Assembly: GCA_002338145.1 (NCBI GenBank)
Contig: DDHP01000045.1
Coordinates: 1 to 41,964, forward strand
DNA from: Deferribacteraceae bacterium UBA1873
GTDB taxonomy: Bacteria; Chrysiogenota; Deferribacteres; Deferribacterales; Flexistipitaceae
Reading direction: 5' to 3'
DNA length: 41,964 nucleotides
In this document: in pieces, positions 16,435-23,731 of the stretch
How the letters are laid out: each line of letters begins with the position of its first letter
Position numbering within the stretch: position 1 is the stretch's first letter
Position numbers and translations under genes: made by a program
The notes under the pieces: model-generated
What the model saw: the letters and a program-made list of their open reading frames with translations, nothing else
Told to the model about the DNA's origin: nothing
The model's database searches: none

Positions 16435-17769
16435 TTAGCTGTAGAGATGTTTGTAAATATTGTTGATAAGCTCTTTTAACTCACTGTCATTTTTTATTTT
16501 TTTCTCTATACTTCCGATGGAATGCAATACTGTTGAGTGATCTCTTCCGCCAAATATTTCGCCTATTTCCTGTAGTGAAATATTGAGTTTTTCTCTTAAG
16601 ATATACATACATATTTGTCTTGGGTAGGAAATACTTTTTGTTCTCTTTTTTGACTTTAAATCAGCAGGTTTTATATTAAAAAATTTTGTAATTGTGTTAA
16701 TTATAATATCCGGATTTAAGGTTTTATCTTTCTTTATTAAAAACTTATCAAGAGATTTTTTTGCCAGTTCTGTACTTAAAGGTTCATTATGAAATGAGGC
16801 AAAAGCACTTAAACGTATGAGAGCTCCTATTAACTCCCTTATGTTGTCACTTTTCAGATTTTCGGCAATAAAGAGAGCAACCTCTTTATTTAGTTCCAGA
16901 TTCATCAATTCAGCCCGTTTCATTAATATAGCAGTTTTCTCTTCTGTAGATGGAGCCTGGATATCAGCTATTAATCCCCAGGCAAATCTGCTTTTTAATC
17001 TGTCCTCCATAGAAGGTATTTCATTAGGTGTTTTATCGCTCGTTATTATGATTTGCTTTTGTGAATCGTACAGTGAGTTAAAAGTATAAAAAAATTCCTC
17101 AGTGCTGCGGTCTTTACCTGCTAAAAATTGTACGTCATCAAAAAGAAGAACATCAATATTTCTGTATTTACCCCTAAATTCATCCATACTCTTTGTTTTT
17201 AAAGAATAAATCATTTCGTTAGTGAAATTTTCACTGGATATATACAATATCTTTAATTTAGGATAACTTTGTATCAGTTTATTCCCTACAGCATGCATTA
17301 GATGGGTTTTACCCAATCCAACACCTCCGTATATAAATAGCGGGTTATATGTGTGAAAATATCCTTCAGCTACAGCCAGACATGCAGCATGTGAAAATTG
17401 ATTGGATCCCCCTACAACAAATGTATCAAAAGTATATTGTTTGTTAAGATTTGTACCTTTAGAGCTTATATTTATATGATTAGATGAAGGTGTTATATTG
17501 TAACTGCCTGCTTCCTTTTTCTGTTCATTTCTAATAGTCAGTTCAACCTCAGCGTCTATAGAAAGGCTATTATTAAAAATATCCTTTATAATTTTTAGAT
17601 ATTTATCCTGTACCCAAGTTTTATAAAATCTGTTGGGAACAGAAATAATTATTAAATCCCCGCGCAATTCTATTATTTTTAAAGGTTTCAACCAGGTGTT
17701 TATTTCCTGACTGCTTAATTTATCGGAAGCCTCTTTTAATACTTCATCCCATATTTTGATATTATCCAA
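16435..17769 (-). CDS. dnaA: chromosomal replication initiator DnaA
   Basis: DnaA is the AAA+ initiator that binds 9-bp boxes at oriC and opens the origin. Domain I (about 1-80) begins IWDEVLKEASDKLS. After a short linker, the AAA+ domain has Walker A GGVGLGKTH at 148-156 and Walker B LLFDDVQ at 208-214. Domain IV carries the DNA-binding signature FGGRDHSTVLHSI. The length is 444 residues. The start is TTG at 17769, with GGGGAG 5 nt upstream; no ATG fits, and the next residues match the family N-terminus. The flanking spacers on both sides contain box-like repeats, so autoregulation by DnaA is likely. Confidence 0.96.
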   Translation of the reverse strand: MDNIKIWDEVLKEASDKLSSQEINTWLKPLKIIELRGDLIIISVPNRFYKTWVQDKYLKIIKDIFNNSLSIDAEVELTIRNEQKKEAGSYNITPSSNHINISSKGTNLNKQYTFDTFVVGGSNQFSHAACLAVAEGYFHTYNPLFIYGGVGLGKTHLMHAVGNKLIQSYPKLKILYISSENFTNEMIYSLKTKSMDEFRGKYRNIDVLLFDDVQFLAGKDRSTEEFFYTFNSLYDSQKQIIITSDKTPNEIPSMEDRLKSRFAWGLIADIQAPSTEEKTAILMKRAELMNLELNKEVALFIAENLKSDNIRELIGALIRLSAFASFHNEPLSTELAKKSLDKFLIKKDKTLNPDIIINTITKFFNIKPADLKSKKRTKSISYPRQICMYILREKLNISLQEIGEIFGGRDHSTVLHSIGSIEKKIKNDSELKELINNIYKHLYS

Positions 17770-17973
17770 GCAAACTCCCCTTTATTATCATTAGGTAATT
17801 TTGTTTATAAAAGTTAAGAATGCCATTTACAAGTGGAAATTGTGTTTACAAAAATAAAATATAGATAATTTTTTAGCAAAAAGATAAAAATAGTAGTTAT
17901 TTATAATAGAAAAAAATACCCGGTTACTTTTTCGTAAAACCGGATATTTTGTGGAAAAAGTGTTTATAAAGTA
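17770..17973. other. dnaA upstream region with repeated box-like 9-mers
   Basis: This non-coding 204-bp spacer contains TGTTTATAA at 17802-17810 and again at 17961-17969, TGTTTACAA at 17843-17851, and a consensus DnaA box (TTTTCCACA on the minus strand, 17950-17958). A long A/T stretch runs from about 17851 to 17916. It probably holds the dnaA promoter and DnaA-binding sites, and may be the second half of a bipartite origin. The terminator of the upstream gene also lies here. Confidence 0.4.
17911..17946 (-). terminator. rho-independent terminator after the 17974-18621 gene
   Basis: On the minus strand the arms at 17934-17946 and 17917-17927 pair through a CCGG core (TATCCGGTTTTAC with GTAACCGGGTA, a small bulge), followed by a run of T (17911-17916 as A on the plus strand). 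It insulates dnaA from the upstream gene. Confidence 0.75.
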
Positions 17974-18621
17974 TTATTCATTACCTTCTTCAGGGCCATT
18001 CTGAAATAATTCATTAATAATTTCAAGAGCGTTGCAAGCTCCTTCCCTCTGAATTATTGCGGAAGCTAAAAAGATATCCTTAGGTTGCATATTGTTGCTG
18101 AGCCCCAGTATACTTTTGTAACATTCAGTTTCATCAGCTGTTAAAACATATTCCTGTTCTGTGTCAAAAGATGTGTAGACATCCCCTGATTTTTGATTAA
18201 AACCGTTTGTAAAAAAAAGTAATATTAGTACTAAAATAAATAAAATTATAGAAGCAGGTAAAAATACATTGAAAATATTGCCGTTACCCTTCTTCTCAAG
18301 TTTGCTTAATAAATCATTTCCCCAACTATCAATTTTTTTGGATACCTTTTCATAATAGGAACCTTCACCATTTTTATCACTGTATTCAACGTCAAGAGAA
18401 TCAACATATTTAAAAAACTCTCTTCTTACAAAAGGTGTCAAACCTTCATCAATTTCACCATTTTCCTTTTTATCATTATATTCAGCAACAAGTTCAGAAA
18501 TCTTACCTTTTATGACAATCTCATTTAGGTTCTTTTCTTCACACGCTTGCAATATTTCCTCTGAAAGCTTATCAGATATATCAAACTCTTTTGCAAATTC
18601 TTTTATTTTATCTTGATTCAT
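17974..18621 (-). CDS. uncharacterised single-pass membrane protein
   Basis: I do not recognise this 215-residue protein. The first ~115 residues are charged and helical (QDKIKEFAKEFDISDKLSEE), beginning with a region reminiscent of a short helical DNA- or protein-binding bundle. One strong membrane segment follows (FLPASIILFILVLILLFF, about residues 125-142). An acidic C-terminal domain of about 70 residues ends with FQNGPEEGNE. The arrangement suggests a cytoplasmic N-terminus with an extracytoplasmic C-terminus, although the opposite is possible. The ATG at 18621 is chosen for its strong GGAGG site; an upstream in-frame start at 18675 lacks one. It lies just upstream of dnaA but is separated from it by a terminator. 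Confidence 0.6.
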   Translation of the reverse strand: MNQDKIKEFAKEFDISDKLSEEILQACEEKNLNEIVIKGKISELVAEYNDKKENGEIDEGLTPFVRREFFKYVDSLDVEYSDKNGEGSYYEKVSKKIDSWGNDLLSKLEKKGNGNIFNVFLPASIILFILVLILLFFTNGFNQKSGDVYTSFDTEQEYVLTADETECYKSILGLSNNMQPKDIFLASAIIQREGACNALEIINELFQNGPEEGNE

Positions 18622-18645
18622 ACTGGCACCTCCTATTTTTTTTAT

Positions 18646-18675
18646 AATGTACCATAAAAATGAATGTTTCTGCAA
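18646..18675 (-). promoter_or_regulatory. possible promoter for the 18621 gene
   Basis: On the minus strand TTGCAG (18670-18675) is followed after 18 bp by an extended -10 (TGG then TACATT, 18646-18651), about 25 bp before the start codon. Both hexamers match 4 of 6, so this is a weak call. Confidence 0.35.
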
Positions 18676-18767
18676 TATTTTATCTAAAAAGATATTTTCA
18701 ATTGTGATATTTCCTCACTTATAGTATGTAGATTTAACCGTAAAATTATATAGGAGTATAAAAATAT

Positions 18768-19562
18768 ATGCTGACTATTAAATCTACACCGCTTTATTTG
18801 GGCACAAGTGGATACCAGCATGATGATTGGATAGGCAATTTTTACCCTGAAGGAATCAATCATTACGAGATGTTCGATTATTATATGAGTCGGTTTAATT
18901 TTGTTGAAATAACGTTTACTTTTTACAAAATACCCTACAAAAATACAATTCAAAGTATTATGGACAGGATTAATAGAGATATATTCTTTTCCATAAGGCT
19001 GCATAAAGATTTCCTAAGAGGCAAATACAGTCACAAAGAGCTTGGGGAGTTTCTTGAAGGGCTGTCCCCTTTTTTGAATAATGGAAGGATAAAAGCTTTT
19101 TTTGCCGATTATAATTACAAATTTAGTGCATCAAAACAAAATATAGAGTTAATAGAGAAAATAAGGAAAGATTTCCCGTCCGATATACCTTTTTTTGTGG
19201 AATTACCAAATATTACATGGTTTAAAGAAAGGTTTTTGGATAATTTTAAAACAAAAAAAATCGGATTAATAGGTTTACATATGCCTAACATCAGAGGACT
19301 GGCGCCGTTTTATCCCATTAACACCAACTTTTATACATATTTGAGACTTTATGGAAAGAGCAGATTATGGGTTCTTCCGGATGATAAGGAGTTAAATTAT
19401 AATTATAAAACAGAGGAATTGAAAAATATTCTTGAAAGCTGCGTGGATGCAAGTGTATTAAGTAAAGAGGCTTTTATTTCATTCTGTAATGTGGGTCAAG
19501 GGCACGCTCCGGATAATGCATTAAAAGTAAAAAGGATAATAGAGCAGGAATATGGCGGATAA
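18768..19562 (+). CDS. DUF72 (YecE-like) family protein
   Basis: This 264-residue cytoplasmic protein belongs to the DUF72/YecE family, a TIM-barrel-like fold of unknown biochemical role. Family features seen are LGTSGYQHDDWIGNFYP at the start, FNFVEITFTFYKIP, FFSIRLHKDFLRG and the closing segment CNVGQGHAPDNALKVKRII. AGGAG sits 11 nt before the ATG. It is the first plus-strand gene to the right of the dnaA cluster, and its last 11 nt overlap the next, FlhB-like gene. The overlap implies co-translation, but no functional link is known. Confidence 0.85.
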   Translation: MLTIKSTPLYLGTSGYQHDDWIGNFYPEGINHYEMFDYYMSRFNFVEITFTFYKIPYKNTIQSIMDRINRDIFFSIRLHKDFLRGKYSHKELGEFLEGLSPFLNNGRIKAFFADYNYKFSASKQNIELIEKIRKDFPSDIPFFVELPNITWFKERFLDNFKTKKIGLIGLHMPNIRGLAPFYPINTNFYTYLRLYGKSRLWVLPDDKELNYNYKTEELKNILESCVDASVLSKEAFISFCNVGQGHAPDNALKVKRIIEQEYGG

Positions 19563-19812
19563 AAGAAAAAAGGCTGCAGCTATAAAATATGAAAGTACCA
19601 AAGACAATGCTCCCAAGGTTGTTGCTAAAGGGCATGGTATTATAGCTGAAAACATAATAAAAAAAGCAGAAGAATACGGAGTACATATAGAAGAAGATCC
19701 GGATTTGGTAGAAGTATTGGCTAAATTAGAAATTAATGAAGAAATTCCTGAAAAACTGTATAAAGCTTTTGCGTTTATACTGGCCGAACTTTATAAAATC
19801 AATGACAGGTAA
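19552..19812 (+). CDS. stand-alone FlhB C-terminal-domain-like protein
   Basis: This 86-residue protein resembles only the cytoplasmic C-terminal domain of FlhB/YscU, the substrate-specificity switch of flagellar and type III export. The matching core is AIKYES...APKVVAKGHGIIAENIIKKAEEYGVHIEEDPDL. Full FlhB has four membrane helices and an autocleaving NPTH motif; both are absent here. Short homologues (FhlB/YlqH type) are known in several phyla and in some species can partly substitute for the cleaved domain. No flagellar genes surround it. AGGA precedes the ATG, which lies inside the end of the DUF72 gene. Confidence 0.8.
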   Translation: MADKRKKAAAIKYESTKDNAPKVVAKGHGIIAENIIKKAEEYGVHIEEDPDLVEVLAKLEINEEIPEKLYKAFAFILAELYKINDR

Positions 19813-19891
19813 CTGCCAACAAGTGATTTCTATTAAAAATAATTTTATTGCCTGATAACTACTACTTTTACATATAAATCCAAATAAATCC

Positions 19892-19920
19892 TTGACATAT
19901 TAACTTTGTCTTTTTATTTT
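19892..19920 (+). promoter_or_regulatory. housekeeping promoter of hrcA-grpE-dnaK
   Basis: A perfect TTGACA (19892-19897) and TATTTT (19915-19920) are separated by 17 bp. The expected start of transcription falls at the left arm of the CIRCE operator. Confidence 0.75.
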
Positions 19921-19924
19921 TATT

Positions 19925-19951
19925 TTAGCACTCAACACTGGAGAGTGCCAA
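19925..19951. promoter_or_regulatory. CIRCE operator (HrcA binding site)
   Basis: TTAGCACTC, nine bases, then GAGTGCCAA matches the CIRCE consensus (TTAGCACTC-N9-GAGTGCTAA) with one mismatch in the right arm. HrcA binds it to repress the heat-shock operon. It lies just after the -10 element and 26 bp before hrcA, so HrcA represses its own operon. Confidence 0.93.
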
Positions 19952-19977
19952 CAAATTTTTAAGGTTATATAAATTAT

Positions 19978-21021
19978 ATGGAATTAACAAAGAGGGAAGA
20001 AACAGTACTTAGAATTATCGTTGATGAATATATTAACAGCAGTCAGCCTGTGGGCTCCAGGTATGTGTCAAAAACCGGACTGTTGATATTAAGTCCCGCT
20101 TCAATAAGAAATATTATGAGTGACCTGGAAGAGAAAGGCTTTATTGTTCAGCCCTATACATCGTCCGGGCGTGTGCCTACTGATTCAGGGTTTAAATATT
20201 ATATAGATAAATTTATAGCTATTTCGGATGAAAATATAAATAACGTCAAAAAAGAATTTCAAAATTTGGATGCAGCCAATGTCCGTGAAATGTTTGATAA
20301 TATAAGTAGAAAACTGGGGGATCTCACCCATTCAATAGGATTTGTCTTATCACCCAAATTAAATACTATGTATTTAAAGCATATTGAATTTTTAAAACTT
20401 AATGCTGAAACAGTTCTTACTGTTATTGTCACTAAATCGGGAATAGTTCACAATATGCTTATGGAAGTTGATGAATCTATTAAAGAGAATGATTTGGTAA
20501 GGGTATCAAATTATCTCAATGAGAAATTTATGAATAAAACCCTTCTTCAAATTCAGAAACAACTTGTTGATGAAATGGAAGATAAAAAGAATAAAGTAAA
20601 TGAGTTGACAGAAAAGGTAATAAAAGTTAGTGAAAATCTTTTTAAAAATTCTGATTTCGGTTCAGAAATAATTTTACACGGCACATCTAATATTATAGGG
20701 CAGCCGGAATTCAAGGATGTTGAGAAATTAAAGGATTTTTTAAATGCTTTTGAAGAAAAGCATTTTGCTTATCAGATACTGGAAAAGTGCATGAATGAAA
20801 ATGGTGTTAAAATATTTATAGGCTCTGATTTCGGAGAGGAAAAAATTAATGAGCTCGGACTTGTGGCCAAACCTTATCTGCGTGATGATAATATCGTGGG
20901 GACATTGGGCGTTATAGGGCCAAAAAGGATGAAATACCCCGAAGTTATTCCTATTGTAGATTTTACAGCAGAAATAATAACAAATATACTTAAAAAGCTT
21001 GGAGGAAGCAATGACAAATAA
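19978..21021 (+). CDS. hrcA: heat-inducible transcription repressor HrcA
   Basis: HrcA is the CIRCE-binding repressor of class I heat-shock genes; its folding depends on a chaperonin, which couples it to stress. The N-terminal winged helix-turn-helix (REETVLRIIVDEYINSSQPVGSR, ASIRNIMSDLEEKGFI) is followed by QPYTSSGRVPTDSGFKYY, a family hallmark. The C-terminal GAF-like part ends in VGTLGVIGPKRMKYPEVIPIVDF. The length (347) is normal. The ribosome site (AAGG, about 14 nt upstream) is poor, suiting a low-abundance repressor. The last 11 nt overlap grpE. Confidence 0.96.
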   Translation: MELTKREETVLRIIVDEYINSSQPVGSRYVSKTGLLILSPASIRNIMSDLEEKGFIVQPYTSSGRVPTDSGFKYYIDKFIAISDENINNVKKEFQNLDAANVREMFDNISRKLGDLTHSIGFVLSPKLNTMYLKHIEFLKLNAETVLTVIVTKSGIVHNMLMEVDESIKENDLVRVSNYLNEKFMNKTLLQIQKQLVDEMEDKKNKVNELTEKVIKVSENLFKNSDFGSEIILHGTSNIIGQPEFKDVEKLKDFLNAFEEKHFAYQILEKCMNENGVKIFIGSDFGEEKINELGLVAKPYLRDDNIVGTLGVIGPKRMKYPEVIPIVDFTAEIITNILKKLGGSNDK

Positions 21022-21649
21022 ACAGGAAGAATTTGATGAAAAAGAAAAATTTGAAGATGAAGAGGTTCATGGTGAAAATTTAGATAATGGCAAAGAGGAT
21101 GATAAAGAAAATGAAACGGATTCCAGCGAACAAAAAGAGGAGGTAGAAATTTTAAAGAAAGACAAAAAAGAACTTGAAGAAAAGCTTAAGGAAGCCAATG
21201 ATAAAGTTTTGCGGATATCAGCTGATACGGATAATTACAGGAAAAGACTTGCTAAAGAATCTGAGGATAAGGTTAAGTTTGCCAATCAGAGTTTGATATT
21301 GGATTTGCTGAATGTTGTGGATCATTTGGAAATGGCTCTCAGCCATAGTGATGAGAATTTTAGTGTGGATGCATTAAGGCAGGGCGTGGAGCTGACTTTA
21401 AAACAGTTTAAAGACATTTTGTCAAAATACGGTGTGGAAGAAATTAAAGTTGAGGAAGGTGATAAATTCGATCCTAATGTACATGAAGCGATGATGCTTG
21501 ATGAGCGGGAAGATTTGGAAAATAATCATATTTCAATGGTGATGCAAAAGGGCTACAAGCTCCATGATAGAGTTATACGCTCAAGTAAGGTAAAGGTTAA
21601 CAAGAAAAAAGAAAATAAAAAAGATAAACAGGAGGAAAATAATGAGTAA
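21011..21649 (+). CDS. grpE: nucleotide exchange factor GrpE
   Basis: GrpE releases ADP from DnaK in the chaperone cycle. The protein has a long acidic, low-complexity N-terminus (about 1-50), a coiled coil (LKKDKKELEEKLKEANDKVLRI) and the conserved core DTDNYRKRLAKE, LLNVVDHLEMAL, GVEEIKVEEGDKFDPNVHEAM and VMQKGYKLHDRVIRSSKVKV. The ATG at 21011 follows GGAGG by 5 nt and gives 212 residues; four extra upstream codons are in frame but unlikely. It overlaps hrcA by 11 nt and dnaK by 8 nt, so the three are one operon. Confidence 0.96.
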   Translation: MTNKQEEFDEKEKFEDEEVHGENLDNGKEDDKENETDSSEQKEEVEILKKDKKELEEKLKEANDKVLRISADTDNYRKRLAKESEDKVKFANQSLILDLLNVVDHLEMALSHSDENFSVDALRQGVELTLKQFKDILSKYGVEEIKVEEGDKFDPNVHEAMMLDEREDLENNHISMVMQKGYKLHDRVIRSSKVKVNKKKENKKDKQEENNE

Positions 21650-23591
21650 CAACACAGGAAGAGTGATAGGAATTGACCTGGGAACAACTAATTCAGTTGT
21701 TTCTATAATGGAGGGCGGACAGCCTAAAGTGATAGTAAATGCAGAAGGTATGACGACTACGCCTTCAGTAGTTGCTTTTACCGACAGTGATGAACGTCTG
21801 GTTGGTATGCTGGCTAAAAGACAGTCTATTACCAACCCCAATAATACTATTTTCAGCATTAAAAGACTGGTTGGAAGGAAATATGATTCGGATCAGGTGA
21901 AAAAAGCAAAGGACATATTACCCTACAATATTGTTGCAGCAGATAATGGTGATGCCTGGGTTGAAGTAAAGGGTAAACGCTATGCGCCTCAGGAAATTTC
22001 AGCAATGATATTGCAAAAACTGAAAAAGACTGCAGAAGAGTATTTAGGGGAAACGGTTACTGATGCTGTTATTACCGTACCTGCTTATTTTAATGATGCC
22101 CAGAGGCAGGCCACCAAAGATGCTGGAAAAATAGCCGGACTTAATGTTCTGCGTATAATCAATGAGCCCACAGCAGCGTCACTGGCATACGGTCTGGACA
22201 AGAAAAATGATGAGAAAGTTGCTGTATATGACCTTGGAGGAGGTACCTTTGACATTTCCATTTTGGAGTTGGGCGATGGTGTTTTTGAGGTTAAGGCCAC
22301 TAATGGTGATACTTTTCTCGGCGGTGATGATTTTGATATGAGGCTGGTGGAATGGCTGATAGATGAATTTAAAAAGGAAAACGGCATAGATCTTGGTAAA
22401 GACAAAATGGCACTCCAGAGATTAAAGGAAGCTGCAGAAAAAGCTAAACATGAACTATCTTCTTCTGTGGAAACTGAAATTAATCTTCCGTTTATTACAG
22501 CTGATCAAACAGGTCCCAAGCACCTTGTCAAAAAACTCTCCAGAGCAAAACTTGAATCGCTTGTGAGTGATTTGGTTGAGCGCACGTTAGAGCCGTGCAG
22601 AAAATCACTTGAAGATGCAGGAATATCTGCATCAGAGATAGACGAGGTTATTCTTGTGGGGGGAATGACAAGAATGCCCCTTGTCCAACAGAAAGTTAAG
22701 GAATTTTTTGGCAAGGAACCCCATAAAGGTATAAACCCCGATGAAGTTGTAGCAATTGGTGCAGCAATTCAGGCAGGTGTTTTGAGAGGTGATGTTAAAG
22801 ATGTCCTGCTTCTGGATGTGACTCCCCTTTCTCTCGGTATAGAGACTATGGGTGGTGTGATGACTAAAATAATTCCACGAAATACCACAATACCTACAAA
22901 GAAGAGTCAGGTTTTTACTACTGCAGCAGATAATCAGACCTCTGTTACCATACATGTGCTGCAGGGTGAAAGAGAAATGGCTGCAGACAATAAATCGATA
23001 GGAAGGTTTGATCTTGTGGGTATTCCCCCAGCACCAAGAGGGGTTCCTCAGATTGAAGTGACTTTTGATATTGATGCAAACGGGCTTCTCAATGTTTCGG
23101 CAAAAGACTTGGGCACAGGTAAGGAGCAGTCTATAAGAATTACACCGAGCAGTGGTTTAAGTGAAGAGGAAGTTGACAGAATGGTTAAAGAAGCCGAAGC
23201 CAATGCGGAAGCAGACAAGAAGAAAAAAGAATTGGTTGAGCTTAGAAATCAAGCCGATACACTTGTTTACTCAACAGAAAAATCCCTGAAAGAGCATGGT
23301 GATAAAGTCGATGCTGAAACCAAAGAAAATATAGAAAAGGCACTGGATGAATTGAAAAAGGTTCAGGCCGGCGAAGATACGGAAGCTATTAAGAAAGCGA
23401 TAGAAAATCTTTCTAACGTTTCCCACAAATTGGCAGAGGCTGTTTACCAGGCCACGGGAGGCCAGCAGAGTGGATCTGCTGAAGCAGAAACCGGTTCAGC
23501 GGAGAATGCACAAACCGGAGGCTCTGATACTGAAGAAGATGTTGTTGATGCGGACTATGAAGAAGTAAATGAGGAAAATAAAGATAAATAA
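21642..23591 (+). CDS. dnaK: molecular chaperone DnaK (Hsp70)
   Basis: DnaK is the ATP-driven Hsp70 chaperone. The ATPase domain starts GIDLGTTNSVV and includes NDAQRQATKDAGKIAGL, the phosphate loop AVYDLGGGTFDIS and VILVGGMTRMPLVQ. The linker DVLLLDVTPLSLGIET leads into the substrate-binding domain, and the lid ends in an acidic tail with EDVVDADYEEV, a typical ending. The length is 649 residues. The AGGAGG ribosome site lies in the end of grpE. A strong terminator follows the stop codon at once, so dnaJ is a separate unit. Confidence 0.98.
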   Translation: MSNNTGRVIGIDLGTTNSVVSIMEGGQPKVIVNAEGMTTTPSVVAFTDSDERLVGMLAKRQSITNPNNTIFSIKRLVGRKYDSDQVKKAKDILPYNIVAADNGDAWVEVKGKRYAPQEISAMILQKLKKTAEEYLGETVTDAVITVPAYFNDAQRQATKDAGKIAGLNVLRIINEPTAASLAYGLDKKNDEKVAVYDLGGGTFDISILELGDGVFEVKATNGDTFLGGDDFDMRLVEWLIDEFKKENGIDLGKDKMALQRLKEAAEKAKHELSSSVETEINLPFITADQTGPKHLVKKLSRAKLESLVSDLVERTLEPCRKSLEDAGISASEIDEVILVGGMTRMPLVQQKVKEFFGKEPHKGINPDEVVAIGAAIQAGVLRGDVKDVLLLDVTPLSLGIETMGGVMTKIIPRNTTIPTKKSQVFTTAADNQTSVTIHVLQGEREMAADNKSIGRFDLVGIPPAPRGVPQIEVTFDIDANGLLNVSAKDLGTGKEQSIRITPSSGLSEEEVDRMVKEAEANAEADKKKKELVELRNQADTLVYSTEKSLKEHGDKVDAETKENIEKALDELKKVQAGEDTEAIKKAIENLSNVSHKLAEAVYQATGGQQSGSAEAETGSAENAQTGGSDTEEDVVDADYEEVNEENKDK

Positions 23592-23618
23592 AAAAGCGGG
23601 TTGTTTACCCGCTTTTTT
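23591..23618 (+). terminator. rho-independent terminator after dnaK
   Basis: The perfect 11-bp stem AAAAAGCGGGT / ACCCGCTTTTT with a 5-base loop (TGTTT) ends in a T run and starts at the last base of the dnaK stop codon. A second, weaker hairpin (CAAACC/GGTTTG, 23638-23653) follows. Confidence 0.93.
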
Positions 23619-23672
23619 ATTTAATATGAAGCGAAAACAAACCTTTGGGTTTGAATTTTTATACATTTGTTA

Positions 23673-23701
23673 TTGAAATTTTATCTTGTTACTATTATTC
23701 A
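23673..23701 (+). promoter_or_regulatory. possible dnaJ promoter
   Basis: TTGAAA (23673-23678) and TATTCA (23696-23701), 17 bp apart, lie about 30 bp before dnaJ. No CIRCE-like inverted repeat is visible in this spacer. The hexamers are imperfect. Confidence 0.35.
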
Positions 23702-23731
23702 ATCGTAATTGTTTTTCCGCTTTGGAGGTAG

